A program made the position numbers and the translations under genes. Under the pieces are notes generated by a model. It was not told the DNA's origin. It made no database searches and worked only from the letters and a program-made list of their open reading frames with translations. Shown here in pieces: positions 43,988-56,688 of a stretch of 64,000 bases of DNA; position 1 is the first letter of the stretch; each line of letters opens with the position of its first letter. Location: positions 1-64,000 of the forward strand of contig SVLJ01000006.1 in the NCBI GenBank assembly GCA_015067995.1, written 5' to 3'. This stretch comes from Oscillospiraceae bacterium. Lineage in GTDB: Bacteria > Bacillota > Clostridia > Oscillospirales > Oscillospiraceae.

Positions 43988-44020
43988 GGTTAAAGGCCTC
44001 CTTTGAGGAGCGGTATGGAC

Positions 44021-44863
44021 TCAATAGCGGCTGTCCAGAATTTCGATGATATCCGCCATGGCGTGCTCCCGGGCGTCGGAAACGATGGTGGCGCCGCAGC
44101 CGCGAACCGCGTCGGAGCAGTTGGCGGGAGCAAAGCCTTCGGCGGCTGTGATGAGCATACTGACATCATTGGCTTCGTCGCCTGCGGCGTAGATGTGTTC
44201 CGGCGAAATGCCCAGCAGAGCGGCCAGACGCCGCAGCATACCGCCCTTGGTGGCGCCACGGCGTGTCATCTCGAAGAGTGTGGTGTTGGAGAAGATCAGC
44301 TCATAGTCCTCTGCCCAGCCCTGTTCTGCAAAGTACCGATGAACCTGCTCCAGAGTTTCATGGGGCCCTTCGAACAGCACCTTGCCAAAGGGAAGGGGGA
44401 CATCCTCCATGGAAGCGGCTTCCGTGCAGGTGACCTTGGTGATGCGCTCGTGGTCACGGGTGTGCCGGTTGGGATGAACGGCATAGATGATGTTGCCCAG
44501 ATTGTAGGCTTCCGCCGCCGCTTCGGGGATGGCGTCCAGCACCTGCTGGACACGGGTGCGGGCCACTTCGTCCAACATGGCGAATTCCAGATATTTTTCG
44601 GCGGAGAAATCGTAGATGGCGGCGCCGTTGCACAGAATGCAGGGAGTGTTTACGGGCACCAGAGGCAGCAGAGGCTCGAAGGCGGCCAGTGCGCGTCCGG
44701 TGGCAACGCAGAAGCGGCCGCCGTTGGACATGAAGTATTCCAGTGCACGGCGGTTTTCACCGCTCAGGGGCGGAATGGGTTTGCCGCTGTGCAGTGCTCC
44801 GCTGGTGTAAATGAGGGTGTTGTCAAAATCACTGGCCAGCAAAACACCGTCAAATTTTCCCAT
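44021..44863 (-). CDS. HAD-superfamily Cof-type phosphatase
   Basis: A 280-aa class IIB HAD hydrolase. Motif I is D12-F-D14-N-T, motif II is VATGRAL, and the C-terminal motif IV is AAGDEANDVSML. These enzymes dephosphorylate sugar phosphates, FMN or nucleotides. AAAGGAG precedes the ATG. It lies between the alcohol dehydrogenase and ricT, separated from the latter by a hairpin. Confidence 0.9.
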   Translation of the reverse strand: MGKFDGVLLASDFDNTLIYTSGALHSGKPIPPLSGENRRALEYFMSNGGRFCVATGRALAAFEPLLPLVPVNTPCILCNGAAIYDFSAEKYLEFAMLDEVARTRVQQVLDAIPEAAAEAYNLGNIIYAVHPNRHTRDHERITKVTCTEAASMEDVPLPFGKVLFEGPHETLEQVHRYFAEQGWAEDYELIFSNTTLFEMTRRGATKGGMLRRLAALLGISPEHIYAAGDEANDVSMLITAAEGFAPANCSDAVRGCGATIVSDAREHAMADIIEILDSRY

Positions 44864-44893
44864 AGTGGTTCTCCTTTATCATTGCATAGAATC

Positions 44894-44928
44894 AAAAGGG
44901 GAAGAGGGTGAGCCCTCTCCCCCTTTTG
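44894..44928 (-). terminator. Hairpin downstream of ricT
   Basis: Imperfect stem AAAAGGGG-A-AGAGGG with CCCTCT-CC-CCCTTTT. The minus-strand T-tract is modest, so it may be an attenuating rather than a complete terminator. Confidence 0.55.
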
Positions 44929-44946
44929 TTGGGTGTCAGATGATGC

Positions 44947-46266
44947 TTATTCGGCGCCGGATGCGCTGCCGCCGTCACCGGCCTTGCCACCGCGATGGTG
45001 GCGTCTGCCGCCACGATGATGGGGTCTGCGGCGCTTGGAATGGGGCTGCTCGCCGCTGCCGGGCGCAGCAGCCTGGCTCTCGCCGGAGGGCTTTGCCGCT
45101 GGTTTTTCTGCCTTGGGAGCGGTCTGCTTGGATGTGTGCTGCCGGGCAGGCTTCTCCTTTTTGGCGGGCTTTTCCTGCTTTTCGGCAGGCTGCGCCTGCT
45201 TGACTGCAGGAGTGTCGCCGCCGGAGTGCTTGCTCCGATGACGCTTGCGGCGGCGTTTTTCGCCGCTTTCGGGGCCGCCGATCTTCTCACGGACGGGGGC
45301 TTCCTCATCCTCCAGCCGACGGGCGGCGGAGGACATATAGAAGGAGGTGGAGACGGGGGTGGACAGAACGGAATCCTCCTCCGGCAGATGCTCCTCCACA
45401 TAGCGTGCGGGGCGATCGTCGGGGATTTCAATGCCGTCACGGCTGCCCTTGCCGTTGCGAAGGACGCGGATCTCGCAGTTGCGATAGGTCTTGGGCTGCT
45501 CGTTGGGAGCGGCATTGTCCAGAGCCACCTTTACGCGTTCCCGGAGAAGATCCACGCTTTTCACGTTGCCGGGGCCGTCCGGCGTCTGGACAAAGGATTC
45601 CTGCTTGGGCATCCGGCGGGCGGCATCCTCATATGCGTTCTGCTCGTATTTCAGGCAGCACATCAGACGGCCACAGGTGCCGGAGATCTTGGCGGGATTC
45701 AGACTGAGGTTCTGAGTCTTGGCCATCTTGATGGATACGGGCATAAAACTGTCCAGAAACTGGGAGCAGCAGAAGGGGCGGCCGCAGATGCCCAGACCGC
45801 CGATCATTTTGGCTTCGTCGCGGACGCCGATCTGGCGCAGTTCGATACGGGCGCGGAACACGCCGGCCAGATCACGCACCAGATCGCGGAAATCCACACG
45901 GCCGTCGGCGGTGAAGAAGAAGAGAATCTTGCTGCCGTCAAAGCTGCAGCTGACATTCACCAGCTTCATATCCAGACCGTGCTCAACGATCTTTTTTTCG
46001 CAGATGTCGAAAGCCTCGCTCTCGCGCCTGCGGTTGTACTCCACGGTGCGGCGATCACTGTCTGTGGCCATGCGAACCATGGAAGAGAGGGGCTGGACGA
46101 TGGCGTTGTCATCCACCTCGTGGTTTCCCTCGGTGCAGGTGGCAAATTCCAGACCCTGAGCGGTTTCCACCACCACCTGGTCGCCCATCTTCACCTGATT
46201 GCCCTTGGGATCAAAATAATAATTCTTGCATCCGCCGCGAAAACGGACGCTAATCACTTCAGTCAA
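44947..46266 (-). CDS. ricT: PSP1-domain protein RicT (YaaT) with a long basic C-terminal extension
   Basis: A 439-aa protein. Residues 1 to about 270 match the RicT/YaaT (PSP1) family: VISVRFRGGCKNYYFDP, FFFTADGRVDFRDLVRDLA, GGLGICGRPFCCSQFL and GTCGRLMCCLKYE, with the cysteines that bind Fe-S. In Bacillus the RicA-RicF-RicT complex supports RNase Y-dependent mRNA maturation and sporulation. A TTG start at 46266 is chosen because TGGAGG lies six bases upstream; it overlaps the end of holB. The last ~140 residues are Lys/Pro/Ala/Arg-rich and end in His/Arg/Gly clusters, making this protein much longer than Bacillus RicT. Confidence 0.92.
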   Translation of the reverse strand: MTEVISVRFRGGCKNYYFDPKGNQVKMGDQVVVETAQGLEFATCTEGNHEVDDNAIVQPLSSMVRMATDSDRRTVEYNRRRESEAFDICEKKIVEHGLDMKLVNVSCSFDGSKILFFFTADGRVDFRDLVRDLAGVFRARIELRQIGVRDEAKMIGGLGICGRPFCCSQFLDSFMPVSIKMAKTQNLSLNPAKISGTCGRLMCCLKYEQNAYEDAARRMPKQESFVQTPDGPGNVKSVDLLRERVKVALDNAAPNEQPKTYRNCEIRVLRNGKGSRDGIEIPDDRPARYVEEHLPEEDSVLSTPVSTSFYMSSAARRLEDEEAPVREKIGGPESGEKRRRKRHRSKHSGGDTPAVKQAQPAEKQEKPAKKEKPARQHTSKQTAPKAEKPAAKPSGESQAAAPGSGEQPHSKRRRPHHRGGRRHHRGGKAGDGGSASGAE

Positions 46267-47128
46267 AGGATACCTCCAATTCAACGGTCAAAGCGCCGAG
46301 CACCTGCGCGGCACTTACGTTATAAAAGCATTGTTTGCGATAAGTCTGCAACAGCTCTATTGTGCGCATGATTTGCGGTTTTGTCAAGTTTTTCGCAAGC
46401 TGTGCCGGGGATTTTCCGGCATTTTCGGGGATTTTTCGCCCATATTCCAGAAACAGGGCGGCAGAGTGAATGCGAATGCAGTCCTCCATCAGAGCCTGCA
46501 GCTCCTCACGACTGCACTTGCTTTTTTCCAGACGCACCAATACTTCGGCGATCAGGCCGGGCTTCCGGGCGGCGATGGCGCTGCACAGCTGAGCGGCATT
46601 GTCCGAGACGGCGTCCGTTCCGGCGGCATCCACCGCCGGACGCAGCTTCAGCTCCACGCAGCGGGAACGCAGAGTGGGCAATACGCTGGCGGCGTTTTCT
46701 GCGCAGAAGCAGAATGCGGCATAGGGTGGGCCTTCCTCCACCACCTTCAGCAGGATATTCTGATCCGGCTCCGTCAGAATGGAGCAGTCGGGGAAAATGT
46801 AGACCTTCCGGTTGCCCTCATTGGGGCGGATCCAGGCGTCGGAACGGACGGACCGCACGATGTCCACGGAAATATTCTTGTGCTCGCGATCCTCAACAAT
46901 GGTGACGTCTGGATGGATACCTTCCCGAATCTTACGGCAGGCCTCGCACTTTCCGCAGGGACGCTGAACGGGATCAGTGCACTGGAAGGCGGCGGAAGCA
47001 AAAGCGGCGGCGGACGCCAGATCGCCGCTGCCGGTAAACAGCAAGGCATGGGTCAGTGCGCCGCGGCCGGCGGCCTGGCTGAGACGCTGTGCAATATCCT
47101 GATTTCCCGGCAGATCCCAATGTGCCAT
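46259..47128 (-). CDS. holB: DNA polymerase III subunit delta'
   Basis: A 289-aa clamp-loader subunit. The AAA+ fold has the degenerate P-loop region HALLFTGSGDLASAA, the zinc-binding cluster CGKCEAC (with an upstream Cys), and the sensor region LPTLRSRC. The ATG at 47128 is preferred (AGGAGG upstream); a TTG at 47164 in the same frame is the alternative. It overlaps ricT by eight bases, matching the conserved holB-yaaT order of Firmicutes. Confidence 0.9.
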   Translation of the reverse strand: MAHWDLPGNQDIAQRLSQAAGRGALTHALLFTGSGDLASAAAFASAAFQCTDPVQRPCGKCEACRKIREGIHPDVTIVEDREHKNISVDIVRSVRSDAWIRPNEGNRKVYIFPDCSILTEPDQNILLKVVEEGPPYAAFCFCAENAASVLPTLRSRCVELKLRPAVDAAGTDAVSDNAAQLCSAIAARKPGLIAEVLVRLEKSKCSREELQALMEDCIRIHSAALFLEYGRKIPENAGKSPAQLAKNLTKPQIMRTIELLQTYRKQCFYNVSAAQVLGALTVELEVSFD

Positions 47129-47304
47129 TTCCGCTTTGACCTCCTGAGCAGTGCATAATTTCAAATCAATGGTAACATAAAAAGCAACAAAAGAAAAGAA
47201 GTACCGCTTGTCTATTTTAAGGAAAATCCGGCGTTATGTGGAGTGTGCACAGGAAAAAATACAAATAAATCCACAAAACAGAAGGGAATTATTGAATTTG
47301 TGTG

Positions 47305-47333
47305 TTGTTTTTTTCTCTGGGACAGGCTATAAT
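47305..47333 (+). promoter_or_regulatory. Sigma-A promoter of ppdK
   Basis: TTGTTT (47305-47310), a 17-bp spacer and TATAAT (47328-47333), with an ~80-nt leader. Confidence 0.75.
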
Positions 47334-47420
47334 TTATATGCTAATTTTGCAGTATTATCTCCGGCGGTCAATTTTCCGTCTTCCGGAGACAACAGAAAAA
47401 CAAAAGGAGTAAGGAAAACT

Positions 47421-50054
<2,634 letters not shown>

Positions 50055-50089
50055 GTTTCCTGTAAAGGAAGCCTCCGCAGCATAAAACG

Positions 50090-50126
50090 ATCTCCCCGAT
50101 TCCATATGGAGTCGGGGAGATTTTTT
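50090..50126 (+). terminator. Terminator of ppdK
   Basis: ATCTCCCCGATTCC pairs with GGAGTCGGGGAGAT (50090-50103 with 50108-50121) and is followed by six T. Confidence 0.9.
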
Positions 50127-50128
50127 GC

Positions 50129-50287
50129 TTAACTGTTTGCTTTGATTTTAGAATTCTCCAAAATGTACTCTTTAAGGGCCGCTTTGGGAATTCGCCATGT
50201 CCGGCCGTTGTGGTATCCTTTGAGCTTGCCACTGTTTAAAAGAGCATATAGTGCATGGTATCCCGATAAATCAGCCTGCTTGAAGCC
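50129..50287 (-). pseudogene. Truncated excisionase-like helix-turn-helix protein
   Basis: On the minus strand an open frame without a start codon reads FKQADLSGYHALYALLNSGK, then LKGYHNGRTWRIPKAALKEY and a Lys/Asn-rich tail to TAA. The R-x-W-R-I-P-K-x-A pattern is that of excisionase/MerR-like DNA-binding domains of mobile elements. The N-terminus is missing: upstream the frame stays open back to the CoA-transferase stop codon without ATG, GTG or TTG and without homology. It is best read as a left-end remnant of an integrated element. Confidence 0.6.
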
Positions 50288-50347
50288 GGTTCCACATTGA
50301 ACGAACCGGGGGTGTGTTTGCAGAGTTTGACAATAAAGCGCGGGAGA

Positions 50348-51688
50348 TCAGCGCTTATTGGATCTGCGCCAGATCTTCATGTGTTCAGCCTCCCGAATCA
50401 GCTCCTCCCGGAAATCCGGGTGGGCAATGGAGATGATCTTCTCGGCACGCTCCCATGTGGAGGCACCCTTGAGATTCACCATGCCGTACTCCGTTACCAG
50501 ATAGTGGACGTTGGTACGAGTGTCGGTGACCACGCTGCCGGTCTGCAGGGTAGGACGGATGCGGCTGTGAAGCTTACCGGCCTTGTCCTTCATGGTGGAT
50601 GAGCAGCAGATGAAGCTTTTGCCGCCCTGAGAGAGGTAGGCACCCAGCACGAAGTCCAGCTGACCGCCTGCGCCGCTGATGTGGCGGATACCGGCGCTCT
50701 CAGCATTCACCTGGCCGAAGAGATCCACATCCACGGCGTTGTTGATGGAGACGAAATTGTCGATCTGGGAGATGATTCGGGCGTCATTGGTATAGTCCAC
50801 GGAGGTGGACATACACTCGGGATTCTCGTGGAGGTAGTCGTAGAGCTTCTGGGTGCCGGTGGCAAAGGCGTAGACCTGCTTGCCGGTGTCGATGGTCTTT
50901 TTGCTGCCGTTAATCTTGCCGGCCCGAGCGATGTCCACAAAGGCATCCACATACATTTCCGTGTGCACACCCAGATCCTTCAGGTCGGATTCGGCAATGA
51001 GGCTTCCTACGGCGTTGGGCATGCCGCCGATACCCAACTGCAGGCAGGCGCCGTCAGAGATCTGGGAGACGATGAGGTTTGCCACCGCACGGTCCACCTC
51101 GCTGGGAGCTGCGGCGGGCAGCTGGTTCAGGGCGGGGTCACCGCCTTCCACCACCATGTCCACCCGGCTGATGTGAATGCGGGTGTTCTTGCCACCGAGA
51201 CAGCGGGGATAGTTCCGATTTACTTCCAGAATGATGACCTCTGCCTTTTCAAACAGAGCCTCCAGATGGGAGGCGTTGAGGCCGTAGCTGAAGTAGCCCT
51301 CGTCATCCATGGGAGCAACCTGAATCATGGCAACATGAACGGGATCCACGTTTTCCCGGTAGTACCGGGGCAACTCGGAATACCGCAGAGGGATGTACCA
51401 TGCGATGCCCTCGTCAATGAGCTTGCGCTCCAGACCACTCATATGCCATGAGTTCCATGTGAAATGCTCCGCGGTATCCGGCACGGAGAGAATGGCGGGG
51501 CGAGTCATCAGCACAGCGCCACGGGCTTTTACATCGTACAGCTCTTCATACCGTGCCGCCAGCGCCCGGTCCAGGGCCACCGGCGCGCAGGCGTTCCAGC
51601 CATAGTCGATCCAGTCGCCGCTGCGCACTACCTTGACAGCTTCCTCCGCTGTGCGGAGCTTGCTTTGATATTCCTGTCTGATATCCAT
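50348..51688 (-). CDS. Acetyl-CoA hydrolase/transferase family CoA-transferase (But/4-hydroxybutyrate CoA-transferase-like)
   Basis: A 446-aa family I-type CoA-transferase. GIGGMPNAV (219-227) is the CoA-binding glycine loop, and E244 in [11 protein letters not shown] is the position of the catalytic glutamate. The C-terminal [13 protein letters not shown] and [16 protein letters not shown] match butyryl-CoA:acetate and 4-hydroxybutyrate CoA-transferases of gut butyrate producers. GAGGAG precedes the ATG. It lies 70 nt downstream of the oxidoreductase gene on the same strand, inside the ppdK-bounded segment. Acetate as acceptor is likely; the acyl-CoA donor cannot be fixed from sequence. Confidence 0.88.
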   Translation of the reverse strand: MDIRQEYQSKLRTAEEAVKVVRSGDWIDYGWNACAPVALDRALAARYEELYDVKARGAVLMTRPAILSVPDTAEHFTWNSWHMSGLERKLIDEGIAWYIPLRYSELPRYYRENVDPVHVAMIQVAPMDDEGYFSYGLNASHLEALFEKAEVIILEVNRNYPRCLGGKNTRIHISRVDMVVEGGDPALNQLPAAAPSEVDRAVANLIVSQISDGACLQLGIGGMPNAVGSLIAESDLKDLGVHTEMYVDAFVDIARAGKINGSKKTIDTGKQVYAFATGTQKLYDYLHENPECMSTSVDYTNDARIISQIDNFVSINNAVDVDLFGQVNAESAGIRHISGAGGQLDFVLGAYLSQGGKSFICCSSTMKDKAGKLHSRIRPTLQTGSVVTDTRTNVHYLVTEYGMVNLKGASTWERAEKIISIAHPDFREELIREAEHMKIWRRSNKR

Positions 51689-51715
51689 GTGTGTTCTCCT
51701 CGTATGGGGAGTAGT

Positions 51716-51741
51716 CGGCGGAGGGTGAACCCCCTCTGCCG
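51716..51741 (-). other. Intercistronic hairpin between the oxidoreductase and CoA-transferase genes
   Basis: A 10-bp stem with one G-U pair (51716-51725 with 51732-51741), without a T-run. It may stabilise or process a shared mRNA rather than end it. Confidence 0.45.
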
Positions 51742-51758
51742 CTCGTTCCGTGTGTTGA

Positions 51759-54700
51759 TTACTGCTCCGCCAGCTTGCGGTAGCTCTCGTACCGCTCCTT
51801 GGCCTGCTGCTCTGCGGCGGCGAAGAGGGTGCGAGCGTTTTCGGGGAAGGTGCGGTGCAGGGAGGCATAGCGCACCTCGCCGGCGAGGAAATCCTGATAG
51901 CCCAGGGTGGGCTCCTTGGAATCCAGAGTGAACGGCTTTTCCTTGTTGGCGGGGTTGTAGCGGTACAGGGGCCAGTAGCCGGAATCCACCGCACGCTTCA
52001 TCTCCGCCTGCACCTGATTCATGCCGGCTTTGATGCCGTGGTTGATGCAGGGTGCGTAGGCGATAACTACGGAAGGCCCGGGATAGGCTTCGGCCTCGGT
52101 GATGGCCTTCATCAGCTGATTGGGATCGGCGCCCATGGCCACGCTGGCCACGTAGCAGTTGCCGTAAGCCATCATCATCTTGCCCAGATCCTTCTTGCCG
52201 CTCTTTTTGCCAGCAGCCTGGAACTGCGCCACGGCGCCCAGCGGTGTGGCCTTGCTGCTCTGGCCGCCGGTATTGGAATAGACCTCGGTGTCCACGATGA
52301 GGACGTTGATGTCCTCGCCCATGGAGATGACGTGATCCAGACCGCCGAAACCGATATCATAGGCCCAGCCGTCTCCGCCGTACATCCACACGGGCTGCTT
52401 GGCCAGATGCTCCTTGTGGCGAAGGATCAGGGTCTTCAGCTCATCGCCCCGTCCGGTGAGAGTGATGGATTCCAGAGCAGCCACCAGCGCCTCGGAGGCG
52501 GGCATGGAGGCGTGGACATCGGAGAAGGTATCCAGCCATTCGGTGATGGGGCCCTCCAGAACGGGCTCCTGACTCTTCAGTTCCTCGATCCATGCACGGG
52601 TCTTCAGACGCTGCTGCTTTACAGACAGGTACATACCGAGGCAGAACTCAGCGTTGTTTTCAAAGAGGGAGTTACTCCATGCAGGGCCGCGGCCGGACTT
52701 GCCCACGGTGTAGGGGATGGAGGGCATGGCGGCGCCCCAGGCCTGAGAACAGCCGGTGGCGTTGGCCCAGTACATCCGGTCGCCGTAGAGCTGGGTCAAC
52801 AGCTTAGCGTAGGGGGTCTCACCGCAGCCGGCGCAGGCACCGGAGAATTCGCACAGGGGCTGGCGGAACTGGCTGCCCTTGACGGTGTCCATCTTGAAGG
52901 TGTTCTTCTCGGTGACGGTGAGACCGTACTCCCATGCGGGGGTGACGGAGAGTTCGCGGGCAACGGGCTCCATTCGCAGAGCCTTTCCGGTCATGGGACA
53001 GGAGGCCACGCAGCTGCCGCAGCCGGTGCAGTCCATCTCGCTGACCTGCAGAGAGAACTGGAGAGCCTTGGTGCCCTTGGCGGGAGCGGTGACGAAATCA
53101 GCGGGGGCATTGGCGGTCTCTGCCTCATCCAGCAGATAGGGACGGATGACGGCGTGGGGGCAGACGAAGGAACAGCGGTTGCACTGGATGCAGGCGGTGG
53201 CATTCCACACGGGGATGCGGGTGGCGATACCCCGCTTTTCATAGGCGGTGGTGCCCAGAGGCATGGTGCCGTCCTCGTAGCCGAGGAAGGTGGATACGGG
53301 CAGGTTGTCGCCCTTCAGCGCGTTGCAGGGACGGAGAATGTTCTCGATAAAGGCAGGAGCGGGAGTGGTGACGGTGGGTGTGGCGTCAACGGCGTCTTTC
53401 CACTCTGCCGGCACGGGAACTATGGTGACGCCCTGTACGCCCTCGTCGATGGCGGCCAGATTCATCTGCACCACGGTGTTGCCCTTCTTGGAGAAAGTCT
53501 TCTCCGCGGCCTGCTTCATGTAAGTGATGGCCTCCTCCATGGGGATGATGTCCGCCAGAGAGAAGAAAGCGGCCTGCAGCACCATGCTGGCGTGGTCACC
53601 AAGACCCAGCTTCTGGGCGATGGCGTTGGCGTCAATGATGCACAGACGGGCGTTCTTTTCCGCCAGGGCACGCTTCACCGCGGCGGGGAGTTTGTTGTCC
53701 AACTCCTCTGCCGTCCAACGGCAGTTCAGCAGGAAGGTGCCGCCCTCCTTTAGCTCGGTGACGATGTCATACTTATTCAAGAAGGACTGGTTATGGCAGG
53801 CTACGAAGTCCGCATCCTTTACCAGATAGGTAGAGAGGATGGGCTCCTCGCCGAAGCGCAGGTGGCTTCGGGTGATACCGAAAGACTTTTTGGTGTCGTA
53901 CTCAAAGTAGGCCTGAGTGTACATATCGGTATTGCCACCGATAATCTTGATGGAGTTCTTGTTGGCACCCACGGTGCCGTCGCTGCCCAGGCCCCAGAAC
54001 TTGCAGCTAACCATCTTCTTATGTACCAGAGGCAGGCTGGGTCCCAGAGGCAGAGAGCGGTGGGTTACATCGTCCTCAATGCCCACAGTGAAACCGGTGA
54101 AGGGTTCATCGGAGAGCAGATGATCAAAGACGGCTTTGATCTGGGCGGGGGTGGTGTCCTTGGAGGAGAGACCATAGCGGCCGCCGATGATATAGGGAGC
54201 GTCGGCACGATTGGTGAAGGCACCGCAGACGGTGAGGTACAGGGGGTCGCCCAGGGCACCCATCTCCTTGCAGCGGTCCAGCACGGCCAGCTTCTTCACG
54301 GTCTTGGGCAGAGCCGCCAGGAAGTGACGGGTAGAGAAGGGGTTAAACAGGTGCACCTGCAGATAGCCTACCTTTTCGCCGAGGGCGTTGAGATAATCCA
54401 CCGTCTCCCGGGCGGTGCCACTAACAGAGCCCATGGCCACCACCACGCGCTCGGCATCCGGTGCGCCGTAGTAGTTGAACAGGTGGTAATCCTCGCCGGT
54501 GACGGCGTTAATCTGCTGCATGTAGCCCTCCACCACATCAGGCAGCTCATCGTAGAAGCGGTTGTTGGCCTCACGGAACTGGAAGTAGACGTCGGGGTTC
54601 TGGACGGTGTTGCGCAAGGAGGGATGGTAGGGGTTCAGTGCGGACTCGCGGAAACTGCGGACGGCGCTCCAGTCCAGCATTTTGTGGAACTCCTCATAGG

Positions 54701-55265
54701 GGATGGCGCGGATTTTCTGAATCTCGTGAGAAGTGCGGAAGCCGTCAAAGAAATGCATGAAGGGCACACGACTGTGGACGGCGGCCAAATGGGCCACGCC
54801 TGCCAGATCCATGACCTCCTGCACGCTGCCGGTGGACAGCATGGCAAAGCCCGTCTGACGGCAGTTCATCACATCGCTGTGATCGCCGAAGATGGACATT
54901 GCGTGGGTTCCCACGGTACGGGATGCCACATGGATCACCGCCGGCTGGCGGGTGCCGCTGATGCGGTGCATCACGGGGATCATCAGCATCAGACCCTGGG
55001 AGGAGGTGAAGGTGGTGGCAAGGGAGCCAGACTCCAAAGCGCCGTGCATGGCGCCGATGGCGCCTGCCTCGGACTGCATCTCTACCAGAGTGACAGGCTG
55101 GGTGAAGAGGTTTTTCCGGCCGTTGGCGGACCACTCATCGGTTTTCTCCGCCATGGGTGAGGAAGGAGTGATGGGGTAAATGGCGGCAACTTCCGAAAAG
55201 GCGTAGGCAACGTATGCTGCGGCCTCGTTGCCGTCTGCAACCAAGATGTGCTTGTCCTGTTTCAT
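51759..55265 (-). CDS. nifJ: Pyruvate:ferredoxin (flavodoxin) oxidoreductase
   Basis: A 1,168-aa single-chain enzyme oxidising pyruvate to acetyl-CoA and CO2 with reduction of ferredoxin. All domains are fused in order: N-terminal pyrimidine-binding ([14 protein letters not shown]), domain II, EKR region, two 4Fe-4S motifs ([12 protein letters not shown] near 691; [12 protein letters not shown] near 745), a further Cys-rich stretch [15 protein letters not shown] near 805, and the TPP-binding site [15 protein letters not shown] near 963. Length is normal for the family. AAAGGAG precedes the ATG. It is divergent from the LysR gene and followed by the CoA-transferase. Confidence 0.96.
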   Translation of the reverse strand: MKQDKHILVADGNEAAAYVAYAFSEVAAIYPITPSSPMAEKTDEWSANGRKNLFTQPVTLVEMQSEAGAIGAMHGALESGSLATTFTSSQGLMLMIPVMHRISGTRQPAVIHVASRTVGTHAMSIFGDHSDVMNCRQTGFAMLSTGSVQEVMDLAGVAHLAAVHSRVPFMHFFDGFRTSHEIQKIRAIPYEEFHKMLDWSAVRSFRESALNPYHPSLRNTVQNPDVYFQFREANNRFYDELPDVVEGYMQQINAVTGEDYHLFNYYGAPDAERVVVAMGSVSGTARETVDYLNALGEKVGYLQVHLFNPFSTRHFLAALPKTVKKLAVLDRCKEMGALGDPLYLTVCGAFTNRADAPYIIGGRYGLSSKDTTPAQIKAVFDHLLSDEPFTGFTVGIEDDVTHRSLPLGPSLPLVHKKMVSCKFWGLGSDGTVGANKNSIKIIGGNTDMYTQAYFEYDTKKSFGITRSHLRFGEEPILSTYLVKDADFVACHNQSFLNKYDIVTELKEGGTFLLNCRWTAEELDNKLPAAVKRALAEKNARLCIIDANAIAQKLGLGDHASMVLQAAFFSLADIIPMEEAITYMKQAAEKTFSKKGNTVVQMNLAAIDEGVQGVTIVPVPAEWKDAVDATPTVTTPAPAFIENILRPCNALKGDNLPVSTFLGYEDGTMPLGTTAYEKRGIATRIPVWNATACIQCNRCSFVCPHAVIRPYLLDEAETANAPADFVTAPAKGTKALQFSLQVSEMDCTGCGSCVASCPMTGKALRMEPVARELSVTPAWEYGLTVTEKNTFKMDTVKGSQFRQPLCEFSGACAGCGETPYAKLLTQLYGDRMYWANATGCSQAWGAAMPSIPYTVGKSGRGPAWSNSLFENNAEFCLGMYLSVKQQRLKTRAWIEELKSQEPVLEGPITEWLDTFSDVHASMPASEALVAALESITLTGRGDELKTLILRHKEHLAKQPVWMYGGDGWAYDIGFGGLDHVISMGEDINVLIVDTEVYSNTGGQSSKATPLGAVAQFQAAGKKSGKKDLGKMMMAYGNCYVASVAMGADPNQLMKAITEAEAYPGPSVVIAYAPCINHGIKAGMNQVQAEMKRAVDSGYWPLYRYNPANKEKPFTLDSKEPTLGYQDFLAGEVRYASLHRTFPENARTLFAAAEQQAKERYESYRKLAEQ

Positions 55266-55347
55266 AATCCTGATCTCCTTTTGTTTTTAGTAAACCTTGC
55301 CTGCGGGAGAGAAACGTCAAAGGGAAGAGTGTGCATTTTCCCCGTTC

Positions 55348-55353
55348 ATTATA
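55348..55353 (-). promoter_or_regulatory. -10 box of the oxidoreductase promoter
   Basis: TATAAT on the minus strand, 83 nt upstream of the start. The -35 position at optimal spacing (TCCATT) is poor and coincides with the inverted repeat at 55367-55384, consistent with activator-dependent transcription. Confidence 0.5.
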
Positions 55354-55363
55354 TATGTATGAC

Positions 55364-55392
55364 TTGCTGAAATGGAAATTTCAGTTTATAAT
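55364..55392 (+). promoter_or_regulatory. Sigma-A promoter of the LysR gene
   Basis: TTGCTG (55364-55369), a 17-bp spacer and TATAAT (55387-55392). The spacer contains the CTGAAAT/ATTTCAG palindrome. Confidence 0.65.
55367..55384. promoter_or_regulatory. CTGAAAT-N4-ATTTCAG palindrome, candidate LysR operator
   Basis: A perfect 7-bp inverted repeat between the divergent oxidoreductase and lysR genes. It overlaps the lysR promoter spacer and the -35 region of the opposite promoter, as expected for autorepression with activation of the neighbour. Confidence 0.6.
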
Positions 55393-55431
55393 GAAGGTAT
55401 AACAAAAGCTTATGCCTGGAGGGTGAGGAGA

Positions 55432-56340
55432 TTGACTGTCACACAGGTGCTGTATTTCATTGAGGTGGCCAAACGAGGGAATATCTCTAAGGCGGCGGAA
55501 AGCCTGTTTGTATCCCAGCCGGCGCTGTCTTTGCAGATCAAGCGGTTGGAGGAGGAACTGGGTTGCCGATTGTTTCAGCGGGAGCCTCAGGGAATGACGC
55601 TGACAGAGGCGGGACAGAACTTCTATCGGGAGGCCATGGAGCTTGCCGAAAGTTGGAAGAAGTTTCAGGATGGAATTCAGGTACTGCGGGGCACTTTAGG
55701 TAGCTCCCTGCGGATCGGCGTTGGCGCCCGGGCGGTTTCCAACGGGATTTTTGAGGCGCTGGTTCCCTTCTTTGAGCGGGATCCCGAGACAGAGGTTTCC
55801 TTCATCACCGATATCGGCTACAATGTACTGGAGGCTCTGGAGGAGGGGAGTATCAGCCTTGCACTGGATGAGATGCCGCCTGCATCCATGATCGCCCATC
55901 CGGAACGGTTTTTCTCCGTGGAGCTGCTGCGGGAGCGGCAATGCATTCTTATGTCTCGGGACGATCCCCGGGCGAAATGTCCGGAGATGACCTTTGCGTC
56001 CTTGCAGAGCAGCGCTTTCATTTCCGGGCCTGAGGATTCTCTGGATGCGGCGCTGATGCGCAGAATGTGTGAGGCTCATGGCGTCCGCATGGGACAGATT
56101 CGCCGGGCGGACAGTGTGGAGGCCATGATGGTGCTGATTCGCAACGGAAAAGGCATCGCTCTGGGGCCCAGCTCCTTTGCTCGGCGCTACGGCGTGGCGG
56201 CCATACCCATGGTTCCGGTTACCGACGCGCCCCTGAGTCTCATCTGTCTGAAGAAAAACAGCCGAAACACGCTGGTGGTGCAGGCGGAGGCATATCTGAA
56301 GGAATTTATCCGCACCAATTGGAAAACTGCAGAAGGATAG
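55432..56340 (+). CDS. LysR-family transcriptional regulator
   Basis: A 302-aa regulator. The N-terminal winged HTH (FIEVAKRGNISKAAESLFVS and QPALSLQIKRLEEELG) is followed by a periplasmic-binding-protein-like effector domain (LRIGVGARAVSNGIFEALVP onward). A TTG start at 55432 is chosen because GGAGGG lies eight bases upstream and the promoter -10 box (55387-55392) lies within the longer frame. It is divergent from the pyruvate:ferredoxin oxidoreductase and is its probable regulator. The effector is unknown. Confidence 0.88.
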   Translation: MTVTQVLYFIEVAKRGNISKAAESLFVSQPALSLQIKRLEEELGCRLFQREPQGMTLTEAGQNFYREAMELAESWKKFQDGIQVLRGTLGSSLRIGVGARAVSNGIFEALVPFFERDPETEVSFITDIGYNVLEALEEGSISLALDEMPPASMIAHPERFFSVELLRERQCILMSRDDPRAKCPEMTFASLQSSAFISGPEDSLDAALMRRMCEAHGVRMGQIRRADSVEAMMVLIRNGKGIALGPSSFARRYGVAAIPMVPVTDAPLSLICLKKNSRNTLVVQAEAYLKEFIRTNWKTAEG

Positions 56341-56688
56341 CAGAAGCAGCAGGCCCTTGGTGTGCATTAAGCCACACTGTTTGCGAATATCGTCCGATGT
56401 TTCCTTCCGCATAGAGCAAATATCACATTTGTCACAATTGCCGTGGGGAGACACTGAACACTCCACACCTGTTGGGATATGGCTTCTGCCATGGTTCACC
56501 GATATTACTGGAGCGACTCGGCCTTATTGCTGTTCCGACATTAATGGCAACTGCAGTCCAGTTCGTCAAGTGCTGGCAGGAATCTTCTTTTGCTGTATTT
56601 TCTTTTATCAGTCATTGCGCTGTTTCGGCCCTCATGTTATACTATAGAAACATATGTTTGACTGATGCCGCGCGGGAGGACTACCACG
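56341..56688. other. Intergenic stretch with possible gene debris
   Basis: 348 bp without a supportable gene apart from the rhuM promoter at its right end. A minus-strand frame contains HGNCDKCDICSM, a zinc-knuckle-like cluster, and a plus-strand frame has hydrophobic stretches, but neither has an RBS or a recognisable family. Decayed mobile-element sequence is likely but unproven. Confidence 0.4.
56615..56643 (+). promoter_or_regulatory. Sigma-A promoter of rhuM
   Basis: TTGCGC (56615-56620), a 17-bp spacer and TATACT (56638-56643), with TGT before the -10 box. Confidence 0.7.

Noticed and set aside
50129..50347. HTH frame downstream of the CoA-transferase as a complete excisionase gene
   Set aside because: There is no ATG, GTG or TTG start in frame and the conserved N-terminal half of the domain is missing, so it is recorded as a remnant.
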